Origin: Funneliformis mosseae
Lineage: Eukaryota; Glomeromycota; Glomeromycetes; Glomerales; Glomeraceae
Assembly (NCBI GenBank): GCA_910592005.1
Contig: CAJVPP010001473.1
Location: forward strand, 1 to 19,757
Length of the DNA stretch: 19,757 nt
Direction of reading: 5' to 3'
Shown piece after piece: positions 8,248-18,689 of the stretch; positions within the stretch are counted from its first letter, which is position 1, and every line of letters begins with the position of its first letter. Below the pieces are notes generated by a model. It did not search any database. It was not told the origin of the DNA and was given only the letters and a program-made list of their open reading frames with translations. Made by a program: the position numbers and the translations under genes.

Positions 8248-9929
8248 TCTTATAATTTGGAGAAAAAAAAAATATTAAATTTTTTTATAAATTTTATTTT
8301 GATCGGAAATGAGCTTGTCCTTATAAAGTTCGATCCGTAATAAAAACAAAAATTTTGATTTGTCAAATCATAATTCCAAATGGGAGCTTGATAGTAATTT
8401 AAAGAATATATGAATTCATATTCTAAGTATACAACGTTAATTTAAGGTTTACAACTTTTAGAATTGTAAACTAAATTATTGACAGTTTAACATATCATAA
8501 TTTTTTTTCGTCGATTATTCACTGCGCAGTATGAACGATTTCTATAATTCTGAAAATTTATGTATCTGAATCTAATATTCGTCATTTCCTCTAAGTGAAC
8601 TTCGTGCAATGAGAAAAAGGAGAAAATTGATAAATAGAAGAGTGCCTTTTCTATTCATCATCTATAACCTTTGCGAATTACTATAATTTTCTGTGAATAA
8701 TCAGGATAAAAGGAATTCAACTATTCAAAGAATGAATTTGAAAAATTGATATTTCTTAAAACTGACATTATATTTAACCAGAAATTTGGTTATTTATTTT
8801 TTACATAAATCCGTACAAAGACGGTACATCAAAGCATATTAAATATTTTGTCGCAAATTTTAGAAATGACATCGTATCCAAAAGTTTCCAAAAATAAATG
8901 GTACGTTATTAGGAACTAATTTAGAACTTTTTATTCATAAGGAAAAAAACTAAAATTTAAATGAATTTGTCACAAGCAACTTCATTTAAAAATATTATGC
9001 GAGGATATTAAAAGATAAATGGATATTGATAAATAGTTGGCTTAAAGTAAATATAAAATTTATTCTTGTGAAGTTTTAGTATTTATATATTAAAAATTTT
9101 TTAATGACAAATATACAATAATTTTATGTTAAATAATATTATATTATTTTTAAATATTTTCTCAAACATAGAAATGATTTCTTTTCTTCCAGCGATCATT
9201 CACCCTAACTGATGACGAAAATCAAACTTCATTGTTAATTTAATATGAGAGGATAATGACCTTCCAAGTCAATGATTCATATAATCTTAGAGTTTAATTT
9301 CTTGCGAAGCTGCAATTAAGAATCAAAAAATTTAGTTATATTTATATTGTAGTGCATGATTTATTATTTGTTTTTGGAATTTTTTATTCTTATTCAAATG
9401 ATATAGATAATCATTTAATATTGCAAAAAGAAAAATTCATACTAATATCAATAAAAACAATAATTTTACTTTATCCCATCGGTATTATGTATATACAGGT
9501 ATAATTTTTCGTTACTTACTACACGGGTTTATAATAAGTATATAAATACTAATATTAATAAATTTATATTAAAGCAATGCATATTTATTATATTAATTTT
9601 ATACAATTAGTAAATAATACAAAATAATAATGAATATGAAAATGCACATCTGTGACTGAATTAGGAATAGATATCTTTGAAAATTCTGATTGTAATTTTC
9701 TTTTTTTGTATGTTGAATTGGAAACATCTTTTAATGCTTATCTTTTTTTTACTATTTTTAAAAAATAAATAGTTAAAATTAAAATGTAAGAATAATGAAA
9801 GAATGAATTACAAATGATTTACTTTCATTATTTATATGAATTTCATTGTTTGAATCACAATTTTTATTGGAAATTTCTTCAGAATCTATCAAACTTTTTA
9901 TTAGACTTAATCTTTATTATTATTTAATT
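8248..9929. other. Long AT-rich stretch without recognisable genes
   Basis: About 1.7 kb with stops in every frame. A small perfect inverted repeat, GTTTACAA against TTGTAAAC, lies near 8446-8471. No coding, RNA or transposon signal was recognised. The stretch from about 8500 to 8730 is a little less AT-rich, but I could not read a family from it. Confidence 0.45.
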
Positions 9930-10620
9930 CCTCGCCTTGTTTATTATCAAACATTTCTTGTTCTTCATTTGTTTCTAAAATTAAGATCATTATATTAATT
10001 ATTTAAAAAATTTAAAACATAACATTTAACTTGCTATTACCTGAACAATCTGAATCATTTTATTATTTAAATTAACCCATGAATATCCAGAATAGTATTC
10101 AAATTCTTCAACTTCAATATCTTCAAAATCTAAAGGTATTATACTAACAGTATTTTAAAATTTTTAGCTTCAGATGAACTTTTATAAGTTCTTACTCCTT
10201 TTTATGATCTATGGCCAGAAAATTTCATAATTTTGTCTTCTGGAATATCTTTATCTTTTAGCTGTTCTATGATAATTATGGTTAACAATTTTTTGATTAT
10301 CAGTTAAATCAATACCTGTTAAGTAGCAAATTGATGTAACATCTTTCCTAATTTATTTTATCCTATTCAGACATTTTTATACCAGATTCCTTTACTAATT
10401 AAATATCTTGCAATTGATACATAACTATTATATACAGATTTCGCCTTATAGTTTTGACCATATAATTTTTTAAGCTATGTAATAAAAATTCTTCAAGTTC
10501 TTTGCAAATATCATATTCATTAATATTTTTTTTAAATTAGCCTTTTTATTAAATTTATCAATTATACAAGTCACTTTGAAGTATACTTGTCTGTATTTTT
10601 TACTCTTGAAATTGTTAAAG
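9930..10620 (-). pseudogene. Tyrosine recombinase relic (Crypton/DUF3504-like)
   Basis: Read on the minus strand with frameshifts. A core-binding-like part appears at about 10530-10400 (NEYDICKELEEFLLHSLKN, then VYNSYVSIARYLISKGIWY). The catalytic part follows: DVTSICYLTGIDLTDNQKI, then VNHNYHRTA, a shift, LKDKDIPEDKIMKFSGHRS, a TAA, and GVRTYKSSSEA. The SGHR histidine is at 10211-10213 and the presumed nucleophile Tyr at 10184-10186. This order (HxxR, GH, Y) is that of tyrosine recombinases, and the spacing and wording resemble Crypton-derived or DUF3504-type proteins of glomeromycetes. A 66-nt intron (10040-9975, GTAATA to TTTTAG) precedes an acidic tail. Stops and shifts show that it is dead. 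In family members the Arg of HxxR is three residues after His; here that position reads His. Confidence 0.6.
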
Positions 10621-10639
10621 CTATAATATTTTCTAATTC

Positions 10640-11839
10640 ATAGGAATAGAATTCATTATGATAGAAAATTTTTAATTTTGTAAAAGGAAAAAAAAAGAGG
10701 TTAAAGTAAAAAAGAGATGCATGTGAAAATATTCAATTTATAAAAATTCTACCAAATATATATATTATACATAATAAGATAAGCCTATTATTCCATACTT
10801 TGTTATAGATTATTTAGGTTATTTAGAGTTAATATAAAATTATATGTATTTATGCATGTATAACTTTTATATATAACTTGAGAATAATCTAGTTATCCTT
10901 CACTATGTATAGAATAATAAGTATTTATTTTAAGTAGCAGATCTATTGTATTAAAATTTCACAAAATAAATATGCAAAGTAGTAATCAAGTATTTATATC
11001 GAAAAGTTATTTTAATACTACTAATTATAAACAGAAAATTTATAATACTTAATGCTACTTGACAAAAAATTGAAACAATTAAGATGATAGCATTAAATTT
11101 ACAAAATAAAGACATTAATCATTCCTGTGATAATATATTAAATAAATATTTTAGAGAATTTGCATTTGTTAGTTTTTGCTTTTTTCATATGATATACTAT
11201 AATATAAAATATTAATATTTTTTTATTCATATGAATCTGTGCAAATATAAAAATAAAAAAAAATGAATTTTATTTTTTTAAAATAGCTTTAAAAGTTTTA
11301 TAAAATAATGTTTCTTAAAAGACAAGTATAACATAAATTTTATTAATTGATAAATGAATGTTAACTAGTAATATTTTTTGCTTAGTTCTATAGTTTTAAG
11401 GATTAAGTTTTGTAAACTTAATTTACAAAAATACTAAATATTAGGATTATTGTTTAACTAACTGCTTATGATAAACTTATTATGTTTAATAAAAACTTAT
11501 TGTAGTAAAAAACTGTGAGTATCTCTAAAGACAGCAATAAAAAAATTTAAATAATTAATTAATAAGGTCCAAATAGGTTTTTTGACATTCTAATTTCATT
11601 ATATCAGATTTTTTACTATTGCTATGACTTATTTAATAAGAAATAATAAATTTTTTAATACTAATTATAAAGTAAATAATACCTGAATATATTTAAAATA
11701 TGAAAAACTAATTCAATATGAATTTCTATACATAATTATATATTACTATTATATAAATTAAAATATAACTTTTTATTATTTATTTGTAACATTTCAAAAT
11801 ACAAAGTCAAATAAGGAAAAAAAAATTTGATTATATCTA
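10640..11839. other. AT-rich stretch, nothing recognised
   Basis: About 1.2 kb of very AT-rich sequence with short A and T runs. A perfect small hairpin, TTTTGTAAA with TTTACAAAA, lies near 11410-11434. No gene, terminal repeat or RNA gene could be supported. Confidence 0.45.
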
Positions 11840-11849
11840 ATATTAAGAA

Positions 11850-11990
11850 TGCTAATGGTCATAATCATAATCAGTTATAACCAATCATAACTGTGATTAA
11901 TATCGATTGGTCAAAGACTTCTGACTGACTATTTGACTAATTGATTTTGACTGATTAGTTGACTAACTAACTTGAGACTGAACTAACATA
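11850..11990. repeat. Degenerate short tandem motif cluster
   Basis: Variants of CATAATCA/TAACCAATCATAACTG and then of TGACTGA/TTGACTAA recur back to back, giving a local stretch dominated by TGACT- and AGTCA-like words. It resembles a decayed minisatellite or the subterminal repeats of a transposon. No unit is cleanly repeated. Confidence 0.35.
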
Positions 11991-12295
11991 TTTTAAATAA
12001 TAAAGCATATTGTATTAAAATTAAGAAAATCACTATTTTAATTTAATTATCTATAAATTAAAATTATATAATTTATAATTTTTTACTTACAGTAATTTCA
12101 ATTTATAATAAATATTCATTGAGTCATGCAGAAGGTGAAGTTTTTTTTTCTTCAGAAGTTATTTTTTTAAAGGGAATATTTCTTTAAAGGTTTCCTTTTT
12201 CTTTCAGATTATTTTTCTCAAATTTTTTAGCACTATTATTAGTAACTATTATAAGTAATTAATGGTCATCCTCTTTACTTTTAATATTATAAACA
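11991..12295. other. AT-rich flank of the Tc1-like element
   Basis: Left flank of the transposon that begins after the TA at 12296-12297. Poly-T tracts and no recognisable frame. Confidence 0.4.
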
Positions 12296-12950
12296 TACAG
12301 CCCCTAGTGAAAAAAATGACAGTGGAAGACCGCATCTATTTTAGGCTGTGATTTCACCACTTTCTGGATTTAGGTATTTATTTATATGCCTAAATCAGAC
12401 ATTGGAATCTGAATTAAAAAGATAAGTTAAAAAATAAGGTTTGTTATTTGTTTTTATTTTGATTTCCTTTCTGAAACTATGCCAAGCTCTTTAAAAATAT
12501 AAAGAAATTCTGTTAAATCACTTTGGGACCAAAAAGTGTGTAATGTAAAGGAAATTTCTAATTGATTATGCATTCCTTTATGCACATGTGGACGATATAT
12601 CAGTTTACATAATAAACTAGCAAAATTTCTATTGGTTACTCTTCTGGTCGTTTAAGAAAATTGGCTTTAAATCAATGTTGCCATATTGAAAAAATTCTGC
12701 AACATAATCATTTTACTACAGCAGGTGAAATTAAAGCAAAATTGGAAAAGATCCTAACCTTGATGTCAATAAACGTACGATACGTCATGAACTCAACAAT
12801 TTTGGATATATTTCTGTTCTTCTAAGAAAGGTTCCTCTCTTGACCTAAAAAGTGAAGGAATTTCATTTGTATTAGACATGTGATCATTCACGATAAAACT
12901 GGAATAAGGTTTTTTTTTTGATGAAATAACATTTCAGATATTTAGAAATA

Positions 12951-12964
12951 CTATGTGTGCATAG
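12951..12964 (+). repeat. 14-bp target-site duplication, left copy
   Basis: CTATGTGTGCATAG is repeated exactly at 13755-13768, on the other side of the inserted element, within the Tc1-like transposase. If the first G is counted in the inverted repeat, the duplication is 12 bp (TATGTGTGCATA). The word is nearly palindromic. Confidence 0.8.
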
Positions 12965-13754
12965 AGTTCTGAATGAGTCAAGTTGAGTCGAGTTTAAAGA
13001 TCAACTCTATTTGACTCTCTTTTTTTGAGTCAAGTCAAGTCAAATTTATTTATAAAATCTTTCAATTTTATTTGATTCGAGTTATATAAATTTTAAACTC
13101 AACTTAATTTGACTTGACTTGATTTTAACTCAATTTGATTTTGAAAAAAAAATAAAAAAAAAATGAAAAGATTGTGGGAGAACTAGAAAAAGCAAACGAT
13201 TTGGATCATCATTCTTCTTGAACGATTTTTTTTATTGTTCAAGTCGAACAATTCGTTATCATTCAAGTCGAACGATTTATCATTGTTTAAGTCGAATGAT
13301 TCCTTATCGTTCTTCTTGAATGATTTTTTTATCATTCAAGTTGAATAATTCTTTATCATTCTTCTTGAACAATTTTTTTATTGTTCAAGTCAAACGATTT
13401 GGATCATCATTCTTCTTGAACAATTTTTTTTATCATTCAAGTTGAACAATTCCTTATCATTCTACTTGAACAATTTTTTTATCATTCAAGTCGAACGATT
13501 CCTTATCATTTTTCTTAAATGATTTTTTTATCATTCAAATTGAACGATTTCTTATCGTTTTTCTTAGAATGATTTTTTTATCATTCAAGTCAACTTGAAT
13601 CAAATTGAATTTAAATCAAGTCAAGTTAAATATTTAACTCAACTTAAATTTGGCTTGACTCACAAATTATCAAGTCAAAAAAATATAAACTCAACTTGAT
13701 TTGAACTCGACTCAACTTATCTGACTCGTGAGTTAACTCGACTCGTCCAAAACT
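12965..13754. mobile_element. 790-bp non-autonomous inverted-repeat element
   Basis: The left end AGTTCTGAATGAGTCAAGTT and the reverse of the right end AGTTTTGGACGAGTCGAGTT match at 16 of 20 positions, with all differences transitions. Inside the ends are arrays of GAGTCAAGT-like words, and at the centre a roughly 50-bp hairpin-bearing tandem repeat. There is no coding frame. The perfect 14-bp (or 12-bp) direct repeat at its borders shows that it jumped into the Tc1 relic. The duplication is longer than those of hAT (8 bp) or Mutator-like (about 9-11 bp) elements, so I do not assign a superfamily. Confidence 0.75.
13190..13595. repeat. About eight tandem units, period near 50 bp, each a hairpin
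   Basis: Units follow the scheme CTTGAACGATTTTTTTATC then ATTCAAGTYGAACGATT then CCTTATCATTCTT. Each unit contains TTGAAYGAT and its complement ATCRTTCAA around a T tract, so it can fold as a stem-loop on either strand. Units differ by scattered substitutions, mostly transitions, and by T-tract length. GATTTGGATCATCATTC variants appear at 13197 and 13396. Confidence 0.7.
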
Positions 13755-13768
13755 CTATGTGTGCATAG
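13755..13768 (+). repeat. 14-bp target-site duplication, right copy
   Basis: Exact copy of 12951-12964. The transposase frame resumes immediately after it, which confirms that the duplication arose by insertion. Confidence 0.8.
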
Positions 13769-14439
13769 TTTTATAATGCAGAACCAATTGCCCCTATGGT
13801 AAAGCATCCATTCAAGGTTTATGTTTAAGCAGCGATTAGTGCTAAAGGAAAAATCAGCATTCATTTGTTTACTGAAAATTTAGATCATTATTTGTATCAA
13901 AAAATCTTAGACGACTATTTATATAATAATGCGGATATGTTATATAGATGTAGCTGGATCTTCCAATAAGATAATGACTCAAAATAAACCTCACACAATG
14001 TTCAAGGGATTTGAAAAAATATCTTTCAGGATGAGTTCTTTCTTGGCCTTCATACAATTCAGACTTGAACCCTATTGAAAATATATGAGCTGTATTAAAG
14101 GGAAAGGTGGAGAAAAAGATTAAGTATTTAGTAGCAAAAAAAAACATTACCTGTGGTGTATTTCTTAATATAATCTAGCAGGAATAGGATGATCTTGATA
14201 ACGCCATGTTACTTTAATGCATCAAGAACATGTTAAGCCAGGTTAAAGTATGTATTAATGCAGAAGGAGAATACACCAAATATTAATTAATAATATAAAA
14301 GTTGTCATTAGTATTGTTCTTATAAATAATAAAAAAAATATATATTAAAATAAAGTTTGTATATACCATCAAAATATATTTCCACACTTTTTTTCACTGG
14401 TGTGACAGGTAAAATTTTAGATAGATTTAATTGGTAGAA

Positions 14440-14650
14440 TAGGAAATCAATTTTATTGTCATATAGATCTTTTATGAAGATCATTTTGTCTATTTTATTG
14501 CTATAATCAATTATGAAAATCCTTAGATGTCAATTTTATTGCCTTTAATAATCATGTAAATCATAGATGTCCATTTAGTTACCTACAAATCTGGCAATTT
14601 TATTGACACAGCAACTTTATTGCTTAGCGAAATAGCAACTTTATTTTCTT
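14440..14650. repeat. Degenerate repeats of the motif CAATTTTATTG
   Basis: The word YAAYTTTATTG or a close variant occurs about seven times in 200 bp (near 14450, 14490, 14530, 14570, 14594, 14615 and 14634), often after GATGT or AGC and at intervals of about 20-40 bp. The motif has self-complementary ends (CAAT/ATTG). This may be a decayed minisatellite between two transposons. Confidence 0.45.
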
Positions 14651-14860
14651 CGATATATTTAGTTTAGTTTATTTTATTATTTATTCAACATGTATAAATA
14701 TCTCTGTATTTTCTTTGAGTCTCAACACTGACGAGATATCAATCTTTTAAGTACCAAACTTATATATTATATTAATAAAGGAGTATAATTAACTAAGTAT
14801 AAAACTTATTCTTCGTAAACCCTTTAAAACTGTTATAAATTATCTGTGACCCTTTATATA

Positions 14861-15015
14861 TATCTTTGAGTTATTTTTGTATTTATTTTGTGTTTATATC
14901 ACATATTTATTATTGAGAATAATTCTTTGATATTATTGTGAATTCTCACCTGTGATTCCTTAAGTAATTGTCTTAGTTTTATTTACTCTTTTTTTGAGAT
15001 TTTATTTGAAGTTAC
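14861..15015 (+). repeat. Left long terminal inverted repeat
   Basis: This 155-bp stretch, beginning TATCTTTGAGTTAT and ending in TTATTTGAAGTTAC, is a clear but diverged inverted copy of 19597-19748. Most differences are transitions plus a 3-base T-tract change. Weaker similarity continues inward to about 15035. Long inverted ends around a Mutator-like transposase relic fit a Mutator-like element. Confidence 0.8.
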
Positions 15016-15035
15016 GAAACTAATGTAATACTGGA

Positions 15036-15729
15036 GACTATACCTATTTCTGAATCTTAAACTCCTAATCAAAAATAAATGCATCTTTATAATATCAAAT
15101 AACTGCTTAAAGTTTTAATAGAAAAATTTAATAGAAAATAGTAAACCTTTTGTATTAAATATAGGAGCAGTCAGTAGAAAAGGAGGAAATCCACTTTTTA
15201 GTCAAACTTTTTTTTAATGATTCACTCTGCGATCATGATCATGTGAATAAAACTAATGTAATTACTAAAATACTCAAAATTTATAGATTTTTTTAACTGC
15301 CTCTCATATATAGATTAAATTTATTTATAAAAATAATGTCAATAGTGATTTATGAAAAGATTTTCATTTGTAAACTTAACAAACTTAATAAGTCGAATAT
15401 CTAAAAAGAAGCAATTTCATATAAAAAGCATTATATAATAAAAACTCAGCCAGTAAATATGTGTTTTGTAAAAATCAGGATTCAAAGTTATACTTCTAAA
15501 CTGAAAATAAAGGTTGAATAGTTTAATTATTCATTTGATTATTTATATCTTCTAAAATAAAAAGATCAAGTATTTATAAGCTATTTGAAATTTAATTTTG
15601 CAAGAAGCTTTAAAGAGTCATTAATTATCAGAAATAGTTAATTAAAAAATATGTATTTAAAGAGTTAAGTTTAAATAAATATGTAAAAGAATTAAAACAA
15701 AAAGAGTTTACAAATATAAAATATAAAGT
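15036..15729. other. AT-rich interior, nothing recognised
   Basis: Lies between the left inverted repeat and the first readable part of the transposase relic. It probably contained the N-terminal exon of that transposase, now too decayed to read. Confidence 0.35.
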
Positions 15730-16420
15730 TAGTAGATCTCCTGATGTACATTTTATCAAAATTCAAAATGTGATTTAGATATTCAAAAAGCTATTGATTT
15801 TCTAAAAAAAAGAATGTTTAATTGAGTATTATGAGATTTTTTATTTATCAACTTACGCTTTTTTTTATATATTCAAATTAATTTGAAAATCTTAAGCAAC
15901 TTAGCTAGTTGACTCTTATTGATTTTATACACAAAACTAACAAATATGATTATTAATTATTTATTTTATAATAATTATAGATGTTAGGACATCAGGATTC
16001 AATAGAATCTAAAAAATTTTCTCTCTGACCAAAATAATATAGAATCAAATAATATTAAAATAGTTTTTTCAGATTTTAAAAATAATAAACAAGAATATGA
16101 TATTAGATTTTGTACATTGCATATTATGCAAATTTAGATAAGTAGAATTTATGATAAAAAAAATACGACAAAAAATAATCTAAGCTATGCATAAAAGGAC
16201 TAAAATAGATGTGAGAATCTCATTTAATAAATAATTAAAGAATTTTTAATTCTGACTATTAAGCAATATATTTTAATAAATTACATAAAGAATATATATT
16301 AGTAGACATTTTGGATATGAAAGCATATCCTCTTCTTTTTACAAATAATTTCAACAAATACTTTAAAATCATATCATAATAAATTTTTTTTCACAATATA
16401 GTTTAATAGGTATATATTTT
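15730..16420 (+). pseudogene. Mutator-like (MULE) transposase relic
   Basis: Read on the plus strand through several shifts. SRSPDVHFIK and CDLDIQKAIDFLKKRMFN come first (15733-15820). A stretch ending in TTATAG (15979) may be an intron. Then come IVFSDFKNNKQEYDIRFCTL and HIMQI, a TAG, and ISRIYDK; then KIIQ-like sequence, AMHKRTKI, and IKQYILINYIKN. It ends with HILFFLQIISTNTLKSYH, which corresponds to the HSPLLLQVTSTN-type block near the C-terminus of this family. The order matches the long MULE-type transposases common in Rhizophagus genomes, as I remember them. Many stops make it a clear relic. Its position between long inverted repeats supports the call. The catalytic Asp/Glu residues of the core cannot be assigned safely. 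Confidence 0.6.
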
Positions 16421-18107
16421 TTTATATTATAATTTTTATATGTTCATATTATAGTTTCATTTAATTAAATTATTAATAAATTTAATATTTATTAAGTGTA
16501 TGCTACAAGATAATTATATATGGTGAAATAAAGTTCTGATTCAGAACATGTTGCTTAAGTTATACTTTGAATTATTTTATTATTTTATAATTCTATTTTT
16601 AAAAAAATAAAAATAAATTAAATAAAAATAAAATATAAATAAATTATAATCTAAAAAAATATAATTTAATTATTAAATTACATTTGATCTTCTTTTATTC
16701 ATTATTTTGTATTTTTTATGTTTATAAAGGTCTGAAAATAAATTATTATATATAAAAAATACTAATAAATATTTAATACTAAAACATAAAAGATTATCAT
16801 ATATAAGTAGATTTGATCTAAATACTTAAATATTTCTAGGTTTCAATTTTACTCTTATATTGAATTGTGAAAATATTATATCATATTCTTCCCAATCTTC
16901 TAATATTATAAATTAACAAAATAATACAGATTTTTTTATATTAAAGAAACTTTGTTATACTAAATTTACTAGTTAAAAACTGTATAATAATATACAAAGA
17001 AAATTTTATAAATATATATATATCTTAGACAATTATATTCTTAAAAATATAATAAGTGAAAGTAATATAAAAAAAATATAAGAGTAAGATTTGAAAAAAA
17101 AATAAGAAATTAAATTTGATTTGTATTTTAATATTTATGATATTTCTGTATTTTTTTCATAGTACAATAGTCAATTGACACTAGTTTTAACCTTTATAAG
17201 GCTAACATAATACTTAAAAAAATTATCTAATATGTAAAATACTTCACTCATTCAAATTGGTTTACTAAAATTATTTATTAGATTTGATAAATTTGAATCT
17301 ATAAGTATTCTACAAAAACTTTAATTATAACTACTTCAGTTTTACCAAATAATTAATGACATTATAATTAGTACATTAGACAGAATTTTAGGTAGTTTAA
17401 GACAATTAGAATTCTTGTTATAAATGTTCAATATATGAAATAATAATTAATAATGATTTTTAATATAGTAATGATAAATTTAAAACAATATTTTCATACT
17501 TCCAAGTTATTATTAAAGTACTAATAAGGTAATAGTGAGTGGTTTTCTGCATTTTTAGTTTTTTCAATAAAACTAGGATTTGATTTTAAATGTGAGTGAC
17601 TACATTACCTATCTATTTTATTTATATTTTAATAAAAAATAATTTTATTAATATTTAGATTTAAATAGTTAATTTAATTTCTAATAATTTTTCTAGTCTA
17701 ATATATTCTTTTTTTATTTTTTTTATCAACTAAAAATGCATCAAATGTAAGAACCAAAATTTTTATATCATTCTAAGATTTACATTTGCTTAAAGTTACA
17801 TATAATTAGCCTCATATAAATATTTAATTATTTAAATAATGTGAAGTTTGTGATAATATTATTGCTTATGTTTATGAACTGTTAAGATAAAAGCATTTTG
17901 TAATGGAAATTGAATTCTACATGATATGATGATATTTCATTAATATTGAAATATGCAGTTTCTTGTTTTATTTTAATATTAATAATTCTTTTATTTATAC
18001 AAAATGCTACTCTTACTATTTTTCTATTTTTGTCAATATCTATAATAATACTAATAGTACTATTACAAATTTGCTTACTAATATGTTATTATTTTAATTT
18101 AAGATAG
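16421..18107. other. AT-rich interior, no gene recognised
   Basis: About 1.7 kb with stops in all frames, lying between the transposase relic and the exon-like module array. No repeat unit or RNA gene stands out. Confidence 0.45.
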
Positions 18108-18676
18108 CTTTTAGTTTATTCTGATATGTTAGTTCAATATGATCAGTCTATCATAGCGTAGGTAGGTAATTTCTCTATTTATTTTTTTTTATTTTATTTG
18201 TATTTTTTTTTACTATTTAATTCTTTATACTTTTTTTTTTTAATTTGTATTTATTAGGTTAGCTTTTAGTGATCAGTTCAGTGTAATTGGTCTGTCAAAG
18301 CAAAGGTAAGTGATCAGATTTTTTACTTTATTCTCTTTTTTTTTACTTTCTATTTTTAACATTGTTTTCATTATTAATATTTTATTTTTATTTTTATTTT
18401 ATTAATTTTTTATAGCTTTTATGCAATTGGTTCAGTATGATCAGTCTATCACAGTAAGGTAAAAAATAGGATTTTTTTTATTTTCTTTTTTATACATTGT
18501 TTTAATTTTTTTATTAATATTTTTTAGCTTTCGTGTAATCAGTTCTGTGCGATCAGTCTGTCACAGCTAAGATAAGCAGTTTTTTTGTATTATATCAGAT
18601 TATTAATTTTTTTATTTTATTTTTTTTTATTTAGACGATTTTAGATTTTGGTTCAGATTTTGGTTGGATTGTTCGG
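18108..18676 (+). repeat. Array of five exon-like modules with splice-like borders
   Basis: Modules at 18108-18161 (54 nt), 18263-18305 (43), 18416-18458 (43), 18528-18571 (44) and 18635-18676 (42) are spaced 155, 153, 112 and 107 bases apart. Each follows a pyrimidine-rich tract and AG; the first four then begin CTTT. They are followed by GTAGGT, GTAAGT, GTAAAA, ATAAGC (donor G lost) and GTAAAA. Modules 1-4 share a core close to GATCAGTCTGTCACAGC and end in (A/T)AG. Spacers are T-rich and not conserved. Several module lengths are not multiples of three and stops occur in all frames, so they are not coding. Module 5 shares the borders but only loosely the core. The core resembles the GC-rich modules at 1-283 and 5888-6190. 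Confidence 0.65.
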
Positions 18677-18689
18677 GTAAAAGTAAAAC

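Larger units (their letters stand above)
12640..14150 (+). pseudogene. Tc1-like DDE transposase, decayed and split
   Basis: From 12640 a 50-codon open stretch contains GRLRKL, matching the GRPRKL-like AT-hook found between the two helix-turn-helix parts of Tc1 transposases, then HNHFTTAGEIKAKLEK. A shifted frame gives DVNKRTIRHELNNFGY. The catalytic region starts with FFDEITFQIF (first Asp codon at 12920-12922). It is cut at 12964 by another element and resumes at 13769. There follow FQ-DNDSK-TS (Asp codons at 13970 and 13976, stops in place of two residues) and NPIEN with the Glu at 14077-14079. Multiple stops and frameshifts rule out function. The family would cut and paste DNA at TA sites. 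Helix-turn-helix sequence before 12640 is probably present but too decayed to trace. Confidence 0.75.
12296..14411 (+). mobile_element. Tc1/mariner-like element, interrupted
   Basis: The element runs from 12298 to 14409 between TA dinucleotides (12296-12297 and 14410-14411), the target duplication expected for this superfamily. The left end CAGCCCCTAGTGAAAAAAA is an imperfect inverted copy of the right end, where the reverse strand reads CACACCAGTGAAAAAAAG. Both continue into GTGGAA. Subtracting the 790-bp insertion at 12965-13754 and its duplicated 14 bp leaves about 1,308 bp, the normal size for Tc1 elements. The interior carries a decayed transposase on the plus strand. Exact termini differ by a few bases between the ends. 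Confidence 0.75.

Noticed and set aside
13869..14147. 92-codon minus-strand frame
   Set aside because: It is antisense to the DND and NPIEN region of the Tc1 transposase relic, which is the real feature.
14640..15015. Solo long terminal repeat of a retrotransposon (TATAAATA-like box, AATAAA)
   Set aside because: Possible, but the matching copy at 19597-19748 is inverted and a MULE transposase relic lies between, so terminal inverted repeats explain more. No primer-binding site or reverse transcriptase was seen.
18108..18676. CRISPR-like array
   Set aside because: Regular spacing is superficial: modules vary in length and sequence, spacers are T-rich and unequal, and the genome is eukaryotic.
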